Positions 1 through 7,906 of a stretch of DNA of 39,029 nucleotides are shown here, piece after piece. Source of the stretch: Acidobacteriota bacterium (GTDB lineage: Bacteria > Acidobacteriota > Terriglobia > Acidiferrales > UBA7541). A model generated the notes under the pieces. That model did no database searches. It was not told the DNA's origin and was given only the letters and a program-made list of their open reading frames with translations. Positions within the stretch are counted from its first letter, which is position 1. The number at the start of each line of letters is the position of its first letter. The stretch covers positions 1 to 39,029 of the forward strand of contig JAGWOX010000007.1 in NCBI GenBank assembly GCA_028877145.1, given 5' to 3'. The position numbers were made by a program, and so were the translations under genes.

Positions 1-542
<542 letters not shown>

Positions 543-566
543 GCTCGTTCTCCTCGACTGTGTCTT

Positions 567-2261
567 TTATGCGGACTTTACGGTTTTCCGTTCTTCGACC
601 GATTCCCATTTCGGAGAAGGAATCTCGGATTTCGGCTTGCCTCCGTTCACGGCCGCCTCGGAACCGGAAGCGAGAAAAATCGTCTGCGATGGAAGTGCGA
701 TCTGCGCTCCGGCCGCCTCGACACATTCCATCATGCCGAGCAGCAGTTCTTCCTGGATCATCAGGAATTCTGTCCAATCGCTCGCATGAACGTAGGCGAA
801 AACTTCCACTTCGAGAGAATAGGGACCGAATTTCAGCAGTCGAACGCGAGGCCCTGCCTCAACCGCCGGGCTCCGATCCAGCAGCTTGCGAATGCCGTCG
901 AGGACGGCGTGCATTTGCGCGGAGGTGGTCTTGTAACCGAGGCCGATGATCGGATGCAGCCAGAACTTGTCACGCGCTGAATAACTCTCCAGATTTACGC
1001 TGGCCAACTGCCCATTCGGGATTCTGAGCACGGACCGGTCGAGCGTCCGGATGCGCGTGGAGCGGAGGCCGATCTCCTCGACAGTGCCGACCGTGTCGCC
1101 CACTTTTACGAACTCCCCCACCTTCATCGCTTTGTCGAAAATCAGCGAGGCTCCGCCAATCACATTTTCCAGAGTCTTCTGCGCCGCCAGCGCGACGGCG
1201 ATGCCGCCGACGCCGAGGCCCGCCAGCGCGGCCGTCAGGTTCACGCCGAAATGGTGAAGCGCCACGAGGAATCCCGCGAAAACCAGCAGCAGGTTCACCA
1301 CGCCGCGCAGCAGGCGCAGCATCGATGTGGCTCCGGCAAGAGGGCGGCGCTCCATGCGCCGGCTGGCAAGCTTCTCGAACCATCCGGTGAGGAGAACCAG
1401 CAGCCACGTCGTGGCTGCAATAAAAATGACCGTCGCGACAGTAGCCCAGAATTGTCTCGCCAGAAGTGGGAGACTCACCTTGGCCAGCATCCATCGGACG
1501 ACAAGGCCAAGAAGGATCAGCCGCACGGGCGCCGGCAGGATTTCGAACCTGGACAGGCCCGGTCCTCCGAGCAATCTCCGCATCACGAAGTTCGCCAAAC
1601 GGCCGAGGAGACGGCCCAGCAGACCGGTGAGCAGATATACGAGCGGCATCCCTGCAAAAACGGCGATCCATTCAAACAGGGGTATGTCCGCCAAGCGTGT
1701 GTTCACCAGCCACTCCGGCAGGATCCTATCGACCGAGATCGCGCTGATTTCGTCGTAAATCGGCGGGATGGAAGTCAGCGTTCCCCTTGAGAACAGCCAG
1801 ACTTTCCCCTCCTTCTTGCGATCCACGCGCTCGACAATAATGTCCGTTTTACCCTGGGCACCCGTGACGACTCCGATCAGGTCCTGGTTCGGGTTCAGCA
1901 GGTCCGTCGCGGAACCTTCGGGGCTATCGCTGATTTGATTGAGCCGGGCGGGCAGCCTTGTGTTAAGCACAACGAAGAGCTCATGGGCCAATTTCTCGGC
2001 CGCTTTTCCGCGCCGTCGCGTATCCAGGTATTGCGCGGCGATTTCGTCATTTCCTTTGCGGGCGGCCGACAGGAAACCCAGGACCGTGCCCCGGGGCGTA
2101 GTGCGTCCGAGAGCATCCTTGGGAGTTTCCGGTTGAGCCGCTACGGGCGGAGGTGTTTTGAGCTTGCCGGGTACCTGCGACCAGGCGGGCGCGCACATGA
2201 AGCCGATGCCCAGAAACCACAGGGGAAACAGTCCAAACAGGCGTAAGTGTCGATGGCTCAA
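567..2261 (-). CDS. MscS-family mechanosensitive ion channel with extra N-terminal domain
   Basis: The 564-residue protein begins with a signal peptide (about 1-28, ending APAWSQ) and a soluble, presumably periplasmic domain (about 30-185). Several hydrophobic segments follow (about 195-220, 245-265, 275-295, 315-335). The MscS pore helix and beta domain come next: AGLGVGGIAVALAAQKTLEN at about 346-365, then FVKVGDTVGTVEEIGLRSTR and the RIPNGQL motif near 413. The C-terminal alpha/beta vestibule runs to about 525. It should form a homo-oligomeric channel in the inner membrane that opens under tension during hypo-osmotic shock. The start is a TTG with AGAGG about 10 nt upstream; it is preferred because it gives an intact signal peptide. 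A 20-bp palindrome lies 53 bp upstream and may be its operator. The family is clear, the gating properties are not predictable. Confidence 0.93.
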   Translation of the reverse strand: MSHRHLRLFGLFPLWFLGIGFMCAPAWSQVPGKLKTPPPVAAQPETPKDALGRTTPRGTVLGFLSAARKGNDEIAAQYLDTRRRGKAAEKLAHELFVVLNTRLPARLNQISDSPEGSATDLLNPNQDLIGVVTGAQGKTDIIVERVDRKKEGKVWLFSRGTLTSIPPIYDEISAISVDRILPEWLVNTRLADIPLFEWIAVFAGMPLVYLLTGLLGRLLGRLANFVMRRLLGGPGLSRFEILPAPVRLILLGLVVRWMLAKVSLPLLARQFWATVATVIFIAATTWLLVLLTGWFEKLASRRMERRPLAGATSMLRLLRGVVNLLLVFAGFLVALHHFGVNLTAALAGLGVGGIAVALAAQKTLENVIGGASLIFDKAMKVGEFVKVGDTVGTVEEIGLRSTRIRTLDRSVLRIPNGQLASVNLESYSARDKFWLHPIIGLGYKTTSAQMHAVLDGIRKLLDRSPAVEAGPRVRLLKFGPYSLEVEVFAYVHASDWTEFLMIQEELLLGMMECVEAAGAQIALPSQTIFLASGSEAAVNGGKPKSEIPSPKWESVEERKTVKSA

Positions 2262-2314
2262 GCCAGTCTGCCTCTGCTGTTACCCTCACTCTGGACGCAC
2301 GAGTCCTGCGCGGG

Positions 2315-2334
2315 TACTGGCAAAAGTGACAGTA
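2315..2334. promoter_or_regulatory. 20-bp palindrome, copy 1 (candidate operator)
   Basis: TACTGGCAAAAGTGACAGTA is an imperfect inverted repeat (TACTGGCA, 4-nt spacer, TGACAGTA; 7 of 8 positions symmetrical). It sits 53 bp before the MscS start. A second copy with one difference lies at 3210-3229 before the next gene on the same strand. Symmetry plus matching positions before two genes suggests a binding site for a dimeric repressor. No regulator can be assigned from sequence alone. Confidence 0.55.
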
Positions 2335-2411
2335 GGGACTCGAATCGAAGCGCCAAATACACTGCGGCGCGGGGACCGTCGGTCGGAAGGTGTTTTCCTC
2401 TTACCCGCGAT

Positions 2412-3149
2412 TCACATCTTCTGGTAATTGGAGTTCTGCATGGTGACAGTGAGTTGTTTGCTCACTCCGTTCACCGTCATGGTGTCAACGTGATTCGGCC
2501 CTCCGGGTATCCGGGCGTATTGCCCCGAAATCGTCACCGCGTCCTGCGGATTATCCAGATAGGAGGAAACATTCATCGACTGCAGCGCTTTTTGTGCCCG
2601 ATTGAAGACCAGTGTGACCGTATCGCCCTGCTTCACGTAGTTGTGGATCACCATGCGAATCAAGCCCGGCTCGCCACCTGAGCCCAGACTGATGTTTCCC
2701 TGCTGGTAGAGCTGTTGCAATCTGCCTGGCTCCGGCTGCGCGTAGCTCTGGGCGAGAGCCGCAACCTGTTTTGCGTACTGTTCGAAGTCTCCGATTTTCT
2801 TTTCCTGGATTCTGCCGCGCAATCCGCGATCGCGTCCACCATTCGAGGATTGCTGCTGAGGGCTGATTTGCGTCTTCTGCGGTTTGCCGTCTGGCCCCAG
2901 GTGGACCTGATACACGGCCTGTTTCTTCACGTCGCCCTTGATGCTGATCGTCTGCTGCTCCTGCCAGGTGTATTGAGCAAGGAGCTGTTTGTTTTGAGCG
3001 GACGCTTGGCGAATTTCCGCCACGCGTTCCTGCAACTGGGGGTTTTGAGCCTGTGCTATCGAGCCGGCCAGCTCTACAAGCCCGAACGCCGCGAGTGTCA
3101 AGATTGCGATTGCCCCAGTCGAATATTTCAATTGCCGTGCGTTGGTCAT
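2412..3149 (-). CDS. Secreted protein of unknown function
   Basis: This 245-residue protein has a clear signal peptide (MTNARQLKYSTGAIAILTLA at 1-20, cleavage expected near AQAQ at about 34). The mature part is soluble, rich in Gln, and has a basic stretch GRDRGLRGRIQEKK around residue 105. The C-terminus (GPNHVDTMTVNGVSKQLTVT) looks beta-rich. The ATG at 3149 is chosen over an in-frame ATG seven codons upstream because GGAGGGG precedes it with a good gap of about 4 nt. I recall similar exported proteins as common in Acidobacteria but know no function. It is divergent from the decayed gene at 3256, and a 20-bp palindrome lies 60 bp upstream, a twin of the one before the MscS gene, so the two may share a regulator. 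Confidence 0.75.
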   Translation of the reverse strand: MTNARQLKYSTGAIAILTLAAFGLVELAGSIAQAQNPQLQERVAEIRQASAQNKQLLAQYTWQEQQTISIKGDVKKQAVYQVHLGPDGKPQKTQISPQQQSSNGGRDRGLRGRIQEKKIGDFEQYAKQVAALAQSYAQPEPGRLQQLYQQGNISLGSGGEPGLIRMVIHNYVKQGDTVTLVFNRAQKALQSMNVSSYLDNPQDAVTISGQYARIPGGPNHVDTMTVNGVSKQLTVTMQNSNYQKM

Positions 3150-3209
3150 GATCCCCTCCGTGGGATTCATTGCCTTTTCTCATGCTACAAATCGGCGTTA
3201 CGGCCCGCC

Positions 3210-3229
3210 TACTGGCAAAAATGACAGTA
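3210..3229. promoter_or_regulatory. 20-bp palindrome, copy 2 (candidate operator)
   Basis: TACTGGCAAAAATGACAGTA matches the copy at 2315-2334 in 19 of 20 bases and keeps the same symmetry. It lies 60 bp before the secreted-protein start at 3149 and 26 bp before the ATG at 3256 on the other strand, so one bound protein could affect both directions. Confidence 0.55.
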
Positions 3230-3255
3230 TTGGAGAGAAAGAGTTATCGAGGAGC

Positions 3256-3759
3256 ATGGAAGTAGAGGCTCTCTGCAGGCATTCTCAATGGCGGAGGTTG
3301 CCGAATTCCGTCGCACGCCAGCCGCGACTCGCGAGAGAGGAGGCGCGGAAGGAGCGTATTCGAGACCGCCGCTCACTCGCCCTGCTTCTTTCCCTCGTCC
3401 TGTTCCTCTTACTCTTGCCGATTCTGGATGACACCGAGATCGGCGAGCTCATCCTGATTGTTTCGCTTTACGTGACGCTGGTGACGGCCGTGATGCAACT
3501 CGCGACGTACACCGGCAATAGGGGCGATTCGATGCGAAAGGCATGCGACATCACCACTTCATCTGCCACCGCTGCGGGCAACGTTGAGGACATCGACTGG
3601 TACGACGTGCCCAGACCTGCTTCGGGCTCCCTCGGCAAGCGGGTTCTTCGCGAATGCGAACTCATTTTCCGGGGGTTGTGCACGAAGTGCGCTCTGCGGC
3701 GCATATTGAGAGGAGCCATGCCGGAATTACTCTTGCCCGAGATGCGCGGCCGGGCATAA
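3256..3759 (+). pseudogene. Membrane-protein N-terminus fused to a Fur-family remnant
   Basis: The frame from the ATG at 3256 gives 167 residues that appear to be a hybrid. Up to about 3515 it encodes a basic cytoplasmic stretch (REEARKERIRDRRS) followed by two hydrophobic segments, SLALLLSLVLFLLLLPILDD and ELILIVSLYVTLVTAVMQLA. This resembles the start of small two-helix ion channels, though no pore motif follows. From about 3583 the same frame encodes VEDIDWYDVPRPASGSLGKR and a CTKC motif, which is the end of a Fur/PerR-type regulator. The intervening Fur segment is in another frame (see the separate entry). I infer two decayed genes joined by a deletion. It could still be translated, but the product would not be either intact protein. 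A local assembly error is the alternative. Confidence 0.55.
3522..3690 (+). pseudogene. Fur/PerR-family regulator, C-terminal remnant with frameshift
   Basis: One frame reads RFDAKGMRHHHFICHRCGQR and stops at 3585-3587. The neighbouring frame continues VEDIDWYDVP and ends FRGLCTKC. Joined across a one-base shift near 3583-3587, these make the Fur-family metal-binding half: the His-rich HHHF, the first structural-zinc pair CxxCG and the second pair CxxC. The N-terminal winged-helix DNA-binding domain is missing; a TAG stop and unrelated membrane-protein sequence lie directly upstream. This is a remnant and cannot bind DNA as a Fur protein. Confidence 0.7.
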
Positions 3760-3816
3760 GAAACTGAAACGCCGGTTGTTTCCCCAGACGGAACGTCGAG
3801 CCAAGAGCATCGCCGT

Positions 3817-4536
3817 TCACAAGGGAGTCAGGCTGCCAAATAGGGCCTCGTCAGCCAGATCGTCGACGGAGATCAGGAACCTTCGAATCCGCGGAATACG
3901 AAGCGTAAGAGAGAGAGAGGGCAGAAATTGCCGTATAAGGGACACGAGTGCTGTCGTCGCGCGCTGGTGTGAGCTCTTGTCCAGTAGCCACCACAGGAGC
4001 ACTGCCAGATGGACGACGTACAGAACACGCCCTAGCGCTGTGGCCAGCGGCCGGCTCGGTGCATCGCTTGATCCGGCGACCGCTCGTTCAAACACTTGCT
4101 GGATGCGGAGACTGGAGAAGGCGGTTTGCGCAGAAAAAATACCTTCTTCAGGATCGCCAACCAGTACCGGAGTGAGGGCCCGCAGGGCCACGCGGTGGGG
4201 CTCGAGAACATGCAGGCTCGTGTTCAAGGCGAAGACGAACCTGTCGCGCCACTTTCCAGGCGGAATTTCCGCGGCTTGGCGCGCGTACTCCGAGGACAGT
4301 TCGTCGTAGAGCGCGATGACGACGGCCTGTTTGCTCGGGAAATAGCGATAGAGCAGACCGACGCTGACTCCAGCCTCTTTCGCGATATCCCGGAGGGTCG
4401 TCGCTTCGTAGCCACGGTCGGCGATCATGTGTATCGCGATCGCATATAGACGATCACGTGCCGCGGCGCCCTGAGGGGTCTGGCCCGGTGGACGGCCTCG
4501 TTTTCGGTGCTTGACATTTTCAGTGAACATGTTCAT
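3817..4536 (-). CDS. TetR/AcrR-family transcriptional regulator
   Basis: The 239-residue protein has an AT-hook-like basic start (KHRKRGRPPGQ) and a TetR helix-turn-helix at about 28-75. Key pieces are ATTLRDIAKEAGVSVGLLYR followed by YFPSKQAVVIALYDE. The remaining 160 residues are a variable ligand-binding and dimerisation domain, so the ligand is unknown. It is divergent from the DCC-epimerase pair, with only 12 bp between the two start codons. A perfect palindrome (TGAACATGTTCA, 4524-4535) covers its own ATG region, which suggests autoregulation and control of the divergent genes. A second ATG at 4530 is an equally possible start, and neither has a clear Shine-Dalgarno site, so the mRNA may be leaderless. 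Confidence 0.9.
   Translation of the reverse strand: MNMFTENVKHRKRGRPPGQTPQGAAARDRLYAIAIHMIADRGYEATTLRDIAKEAGVSVGLLYRYFPSKQAVVIALYDELSSEYARQAAEIPPGKWRDRFVFALNTSLHVLEPHRVALRALTPVLVGDPEEGIFSAQTAFSSLRIQQVFERAVAGSSDAPSRPLATALGRVLYVVHLAVLLWWLLDKSSHQRATTALVSLIRQFLPSLSLTLRIPRIRRFLISVDDLADEALFGSLTPL
4524..4535. promoter_or_regulatory. 12-bp perfect palindrome at the TetR / DCC divergent start
   Basis: TGAACATGTTCA is fully self-complementary and lies within the TetR start region, 13 bp from the divergent ATG at 4549. A TTGACA hexamer at 4511-4516 on the + strand could be the -35 element of the rightward promoter, which would put the palindrome in its spacer. This is the usual arrangement for a TetR operator; binding itself is inferred. 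Confidence 0.5.
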
Positions 4537-4548
4537 TAATATTAGAGC

Positions 4549-5001
4549 ATGCTTCGCTCAGCGATTCAAGTGCCACCCCGGGTCGAAGGCTCTCACCTGG
4601 TGCTCTACGACGGGGTTTGCGGCCTTTGCAGCCGTCTGGTCCAATTCCTTCTCGAGCACGATCACCGCGCCGTATTCACCTTCGCTTGGCTCCAGAGCGC
4701 AATTGGGAAGTCGGCGGTTGAACAATTCGGTGTCAGCCCCAACGAATTGACCTCGTTTCACGTTCTGGCGAACTATCGAACAGATCACCCTCGGATGTTC
4801 AGCAGGAGTGGTGCTGCGCTTTTCGTGGCAGCGGAGCTCGGTTGGCCCTGGAAGATGGCCGTCCTGATGCGCGTCCTACCGACTCCCTCCCTGGACGCCA
4901 TTTACCGCGTCGTTGCGCGAATCCGATATCGGCTCTTCGGCCGTTTCGAACATTGCGTGACTCCGCGACCGGAGTTCCGGCGTCGGTTCATCGACGCATA
5001 G
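4549..5001 (+). CDS. DCC-family (DUF393) thiol-disulfide oxidoreductase-like protein
   Basis: The 150-residue protein carries the family signature LVLYDGVCGLCSRLVQFLLE near residues 22-41, that is DGxCxxC with two redox-capable cysteines, and a C-terminal basic region RYRLFGRFEHCVTP. DUF393/DCC proteins have a thioredoxin-like fold, but their substrates are mostly unknown. The gene is followed after 10 bp by a TIGR01777-type epimerase, a familiar pairing, and is divergent from a TetR regulator that probably controls both. The start has no clear ribosome-binding site; a GTG at 4570 is an alternative. Confidence 0.85.
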   Translation: MLRSAIQVPPRVEGSHLVLYDGVCGLCSRLVQFLLEHDHRAVFTFAWLQSAIGKSAVEQFGVSPNELTSFHVLANYRTDHPRMFSRSGAALFVAAELGWPWKMAVLMRVLPTPSLDAIYRVVARIRYRLFGRFEHCVTPRPEFRRRFIDA

Positions 5002-5011
5002 GGAGATTCCA

Positions 5012-5980
5012 ATGAAGATTGTCATTCCAGGGGGATCGGGACAGGTTGGGACCATTCTCGCCCGTGCGTTTCGCGCGGACGGCCACGAGGTGGTCGTGTT
5101 GAGCCGGCGTCCCGGCGTTCGCCCGTGGAGAGTCGTTGTCTGGGATGGGACATCCCTCGGCAGATGGCAACGCGAGATCGACGGGTGCGATGTCGTCATC
5201 AATCTCGCCGGCAGCAGCGTCAACTGCCGATATACGGCTGCAAATCGAGAAGAGATATTGCAATCCCGCGTATTGTCGACGCGCGTGGTGGGACAAGCAA
5301 TCTCGAAGGCGGAGCGTCAGCCACGCGTGTGGCTCCAGGCGAGCACTGCCACGATCTATGCGCACCGATACGACAGTCCCAACGATGAGCACTCGGGCAT
5401 TCTCGGTGGCAATGAATCGGACGCCCCCAGGTCCTGGCGATTCAGCATCGAAGTGGCGCGCGCGTGGGAATACACTCTTGAGGAGGCCATGACGGCCAAG
5501 ACTCGCAAGGTTGCGCTGCGGTCGGCGTTGATATTGAGTCCGGACCGTGGGGGCATATTTGACACCCTTCTTGGCCTGGCACAGCACAGACTTGGCGGCA
5601 ACGCCGCTGATGGGCGACAATTTGTGTCCTGGATTCACTACGCTGACTTCGTTGCGGCTGTTCGGTGGCTGATCGGCCACGATGAGATCGAGGGAATCGT
5701 GAACGTCGCGGCTCCAGGTCCGCTGCCAAACTCGGAGTTCATGCGAGTGCTCCGCCAGGCTTGTGGCGTCCCTTTCGGCCTACCGGCGAGCAAGTGGATG
5801 CTCGAGATTGGCGCAGTTTTCATGCGTACGGAAACCGAACTCATTCTGAAGAGCCGTTGGGTGGTTCCGGCTCGATTGATCGAGCACGGTTTCAAGTTCA
5901 AGCACCCTGACTGGCCGAACGCTGCACGCGATCTGTGCCATGAGTGGGAAGTGGCGCGCGACAAAACGCTCACTGCGTGA
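5012..5980 (+). CDS. TIGR01777-family NAD(P)-dependent epimerase/dehydratase-like protein
   Basis: The 322-residue extended SDR has the Rossmann nucleotide-binding motif at its start (MKIVIPGGSGQVGT; GGxGxxG), NLAGSSVNCRY near 68, ASTATIYAHRYD near 112 and the FVSWIHYADFVAAVRWLI motif near 210 that is typical of this subfamily. The C-terminal DUF1731-like part (ELILKSRWVVPARLIEHGFKF) is also present. AGGGAG precedes the ATG by 5 nt. Members include YfcH and SDR39U1; no reaction is established. It sits 10 bp after the DCC gene, so the two should be one operon under the divergent TetR protein. Confidence 0.9.
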   Translation: MKIVIPGGSGQVGTILARAFRADGHEVVVLSRRPGVRPWRVVVWDGTSLGRWQREIDGCDVVINLAGSSVNCRYTAANREEILQSRVLSTRVVGQAISKAERQPRVWLQASTATIYAHRYDSPNDEHSGILGGNESDAPRSWRFSIEVARAWEYTLEEAMTAKTRKVALRSALILSPDRGGIFDTLLGLAQHRLGGNAADGRQFVSWIHYADFVAAVRWLIGHDEIEGIVNVAAPGPLPNSEFMRVLRQACGVPFGLPASKWMLEIGAVFMRTETELILKSRWVVPARLIEHGFKFKHPDWPNAARDLCHEWEVARDKTLTA

Positions 5981-6016
5981 GGAGTCCTGGCCGCGACTCA
6001 CTTGGGAGGAATCGAG

Positions 6017-6556
6017 ATGAAGCGCATTCTGTTTCTGTTGTTCTTCGTTGCCGTAGGAAGCGTACCCTCGTTTGCGGCGGGCAATCGCCCGCTTTCTCCG
6101 GAGCTTCAGAAACTGGATATTTCCGTTGGCCGCTGGGTGTACCACGGCAAGACGCTGAAGACGAAGTCCGGCAAGACCGCGTCATGGACCTGGAATGAAG
6201 ATTGTCAGTGGTCACCCGACCACGTCTTTTTGGAATGCACCTTTACGAACGATTGGGCCGGCAAGATGGTCAAGTCCCTCGTGGTGGATACCTACAACAC
6301 CAAAGACCACACCTATTGGCATTACGAATTGTTCGCGAGCGGATCCGCCGGCGACTCTCCATTCGTTTCACGTATGACAATCAAAGGCAATACGTGGATC
6401 GAATACGGGCCGGATACGGACCACGGCAAGAAGGTGCACGAGCGCATCGTCTACCGCTGGGAATCTCCAACGCGGGTCAACGTGGCTATAGAAACCTCCA
6501 CGGATGGGGCGCACTGGGTAACGATCGATCAAGGCGAAGGGATAAAACAGCCGTAA
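6017..6556 (+). CDS. Small secreted protein, DUF1579-like
   Basis: The product is 179 residues with a signal peptide (MKRILFLLFFVAVGSVPSFA). The mature part is rich in aromatic residues and beta strands, for example DISVGRWVYHGKTLKTKSGK and TWIEYGPDTDHGKK, in the style of DUF1579 and related lipocalin-like exported proteins that open with a L-x-x-x-x-G-x-W core. The ATG is preceded by GGGAGGAATCGAG, an excellent ribosome-binding site, and is preferred to an in-frame TTG five codons upstream. It begins 36 bp after the epimerase stop and may be the last gene of that operon. Function is unknown; the family assignment is tentative. Confidence 0.75.
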   Translation: MKRILFLLFFVAVGSVPSFAAGNRPLSPELQKLDISVGRWVYHGKTLKTKSGKTASWTWNEDCQWSPDHVFLECTFTNDWAGKMVKSLVVDTYNTKDHTYWHYELFASGSAGDSPFVSRMTIKGNTWIEYGPDTDHGKKVHERIVYRWESPTRVNVAIETSTDGAHWVTIDQGEGIKQP

Positions 6557-6614
6557 ATACAACCCGGTGCAGGAAGTCCAAATTAGTAAGTGACTGAAAT
6601 TTCCGGCAGATGTT

Positions 6615-6690
6615 TGGTGGACGTGAGGGGATTCGAACCCCTGACCCCCTGCTTGCAAAGCAGATGCTCTCCCAGCTGAGCTACACGCCC
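6615..6690 (-). tRNA. tRNA-Ala(TGC)
   Basis: On the minus strand the gene starts GGGCGTGTAGCTCAGCTGG, has the anticodon loop CTTTGCAAG (anticodon TGC, bases 6655-6657), the T arm GGGGTTCGAATCCCC and an acceptor stem GGGCGTG/CACGTCC with one G-T pair. The CCA end is encoded (6615-6617). The length is the standard 76 nt. Anticodon TGC reads alanine codons, which fixes the identity. Confidence 0.97.
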
Positions 6691-6840
6691 ACAACGGAAA
6701 CTCCCCTTGATTCTAAGGCATTAGCAGCCACGCGAAAACTCCGAAAACCCACTTTTTAGCCCTCACCTCGTCGGAACTGTGTCATACCCCTGTAGTCGGA
6801 CCCGCGTCAAAACTCATAAGCGTACGCCCGTTATCCGGAA

Positions 6841-7497
6841 TCACACGCTCAATTTCTCCAGGCGCGCCCGGAAATGGCCTTTCCAGCTTTCGGGCAATGC
6901 AGCAAGACACAAAGCTCGTTGCACGGAAGCCAGGTCGTCTTTGTGCAACGTCTTCGCCATGTATAGCCGCGTGATTTCCGCAACCGGGACGGCGACCGGG
7001 TCCTGAGCAATTCTTTCGATCGTGTCTCCGGCCCCGACTTCACCTTCGCGCACGACCGCGAAATAGAAGCCTGTCCGGCGGCTCTCGAGAAACCGATCGG
7101 TCATGTCTTCCGCTTCGAATCTCATACAGAGCTTGTAGCAAGGGAGGCGTGGCTGGGTCACAACAATTTCCGCGGAGCCGATGCGGAACCGATCCCCGAT
7201 GTGGACGGAGCCTTCGAACAAGCCTTCCGTCGTGAAGTTTTCCCCAAAGCTTCCCATTGGCAACTCGCGCCCGGGAAATACTTCTTTCCAGTAGGGGTAA
7301 TACTCGATTGGGTAGCCGTAAGCGGCTTTATATTCTCCGCCGTGGACGTTGAGATCTGCCTGCCGGTCGCCATCCAGATTGATTTTCCGCAGGGCGACCC
7401 GGCCGGTGACAGGATATTTGTAAATCGCCGTGCTGAATTTCCTGCCCTGCCACTCGAATTCGCGTGGCAGGCCGGCATTGACGGAAATAAGTTTCAT
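6841..7497 (-). CDS. MOSC domain protein, YiiM-like
   Basis: The 218-residue protein has the MOSC core: ADLNVHGGEYKAAYGYPIEY at about 48-67, GSFGENFTTEGL at about 82-93 and the conserved cysteine in TQPRLPCYKL (Cys120). A C-terminal helical 3-alpha-type extension follows, as in E. coli YiiM. MOSC proteins bind molybdenum cofactor and move sulfur or act in reductase systems; YiiM-type proteins are linked to detoxification of N-hydroxylated compounds. No partner gene is nearby. The ATG at 7497 is the natural start because the family begins M-x-x-x-S-V-N. Confidence 0.9.
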   Translation of the reverse strand: MKLISVNAGLPREFEWQGRKFSTAIYKYPVTGRVALRKINLDGDRQADLNVHGGEYKAAYGYPIEYYPYWKEVFPGRELPMGSFGENFTTEGLFEGSVHIGDRFRIGSAEIVVTQPRLPCYKLCMRFEAEDMTDRFLESRRTGFYFAVVREGEVGAGDTIERIAQDPVAVPVAEITRLYMAKTLHKDDLASVQRALCLAALPESWKGHFRARLEKLSV

Positions 7498-7673
7498 GGC
7501 CCCTCGAATAAAAAGAACTCGTCGTTCCCGACTATCCTCGCCCCTCCACTCACGGGTTGCAAGGAAACCGGGGTGGCCCTGACGAACCCAGCGCCCGGCT
7601 GCGACTTCAAGGATTCGGAAATCTTTGGTAGCATAGGGGTTCCAAGTGTACCGATTCTTTCCCGGGAGTGGTT

Positions 7674-7865
7674 ATGTCAAAGCAGTGCGAAGTCTGCGGC
7701 AAGAAGCCGACATATGGTAACAGCGTAAGCCACGCCAACAACCTGACCCGTCGCCGGTGGGAACCGAACCTGCAGCGGGTGCGGGCGCTGGTGGGTGGAA
7801 CCCGCAAGCGGGTGCGTGTGTGCACGGACTGCTTGCGGTCGGGGCGAGTGACGAAGGCCGTTTAG
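7674..7865 (+). CDS. rpmB: Large-subunit ribosomal protein L28
   Basis: This 63-residue basic protein begins [20 protein letters not shown], the standard L28 start, and continues [14 protein letters not shown]. Two CxxC pairs (Cys5/Cys8 and CTDC near the end) make it the zinc-binding form. GGGAG sits 5 nt before the ATG; an in-frame GTG two codons upstream is less likely. It is a structural component of the 50S subunit. A parvulin-like lipoprotein gene starts 41 bp downstream. Confidence 0.96.
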   Translation: MSKQCEVCGKKPTYGNSVSHANNLTRRRWEPNLQRVRALVGGTRKRVRVCTDCLRSGRVTKAV

Positions 7866-7906
7866 GCCAGGCGCTGCGGGCGAATTTCGTCGTCCAAGAG
7901 ATCCAG

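Noticed and set aside
6368-6694. Open frame of 108 residues starting MWACSSAGRASALQAGGQGF on the minus strand
   Set aside because: Its first part is a translation of the tRNA-Ala gene, a well-known false protein, and the rest is antisense to the secreted-protein gene at 6017-6556.
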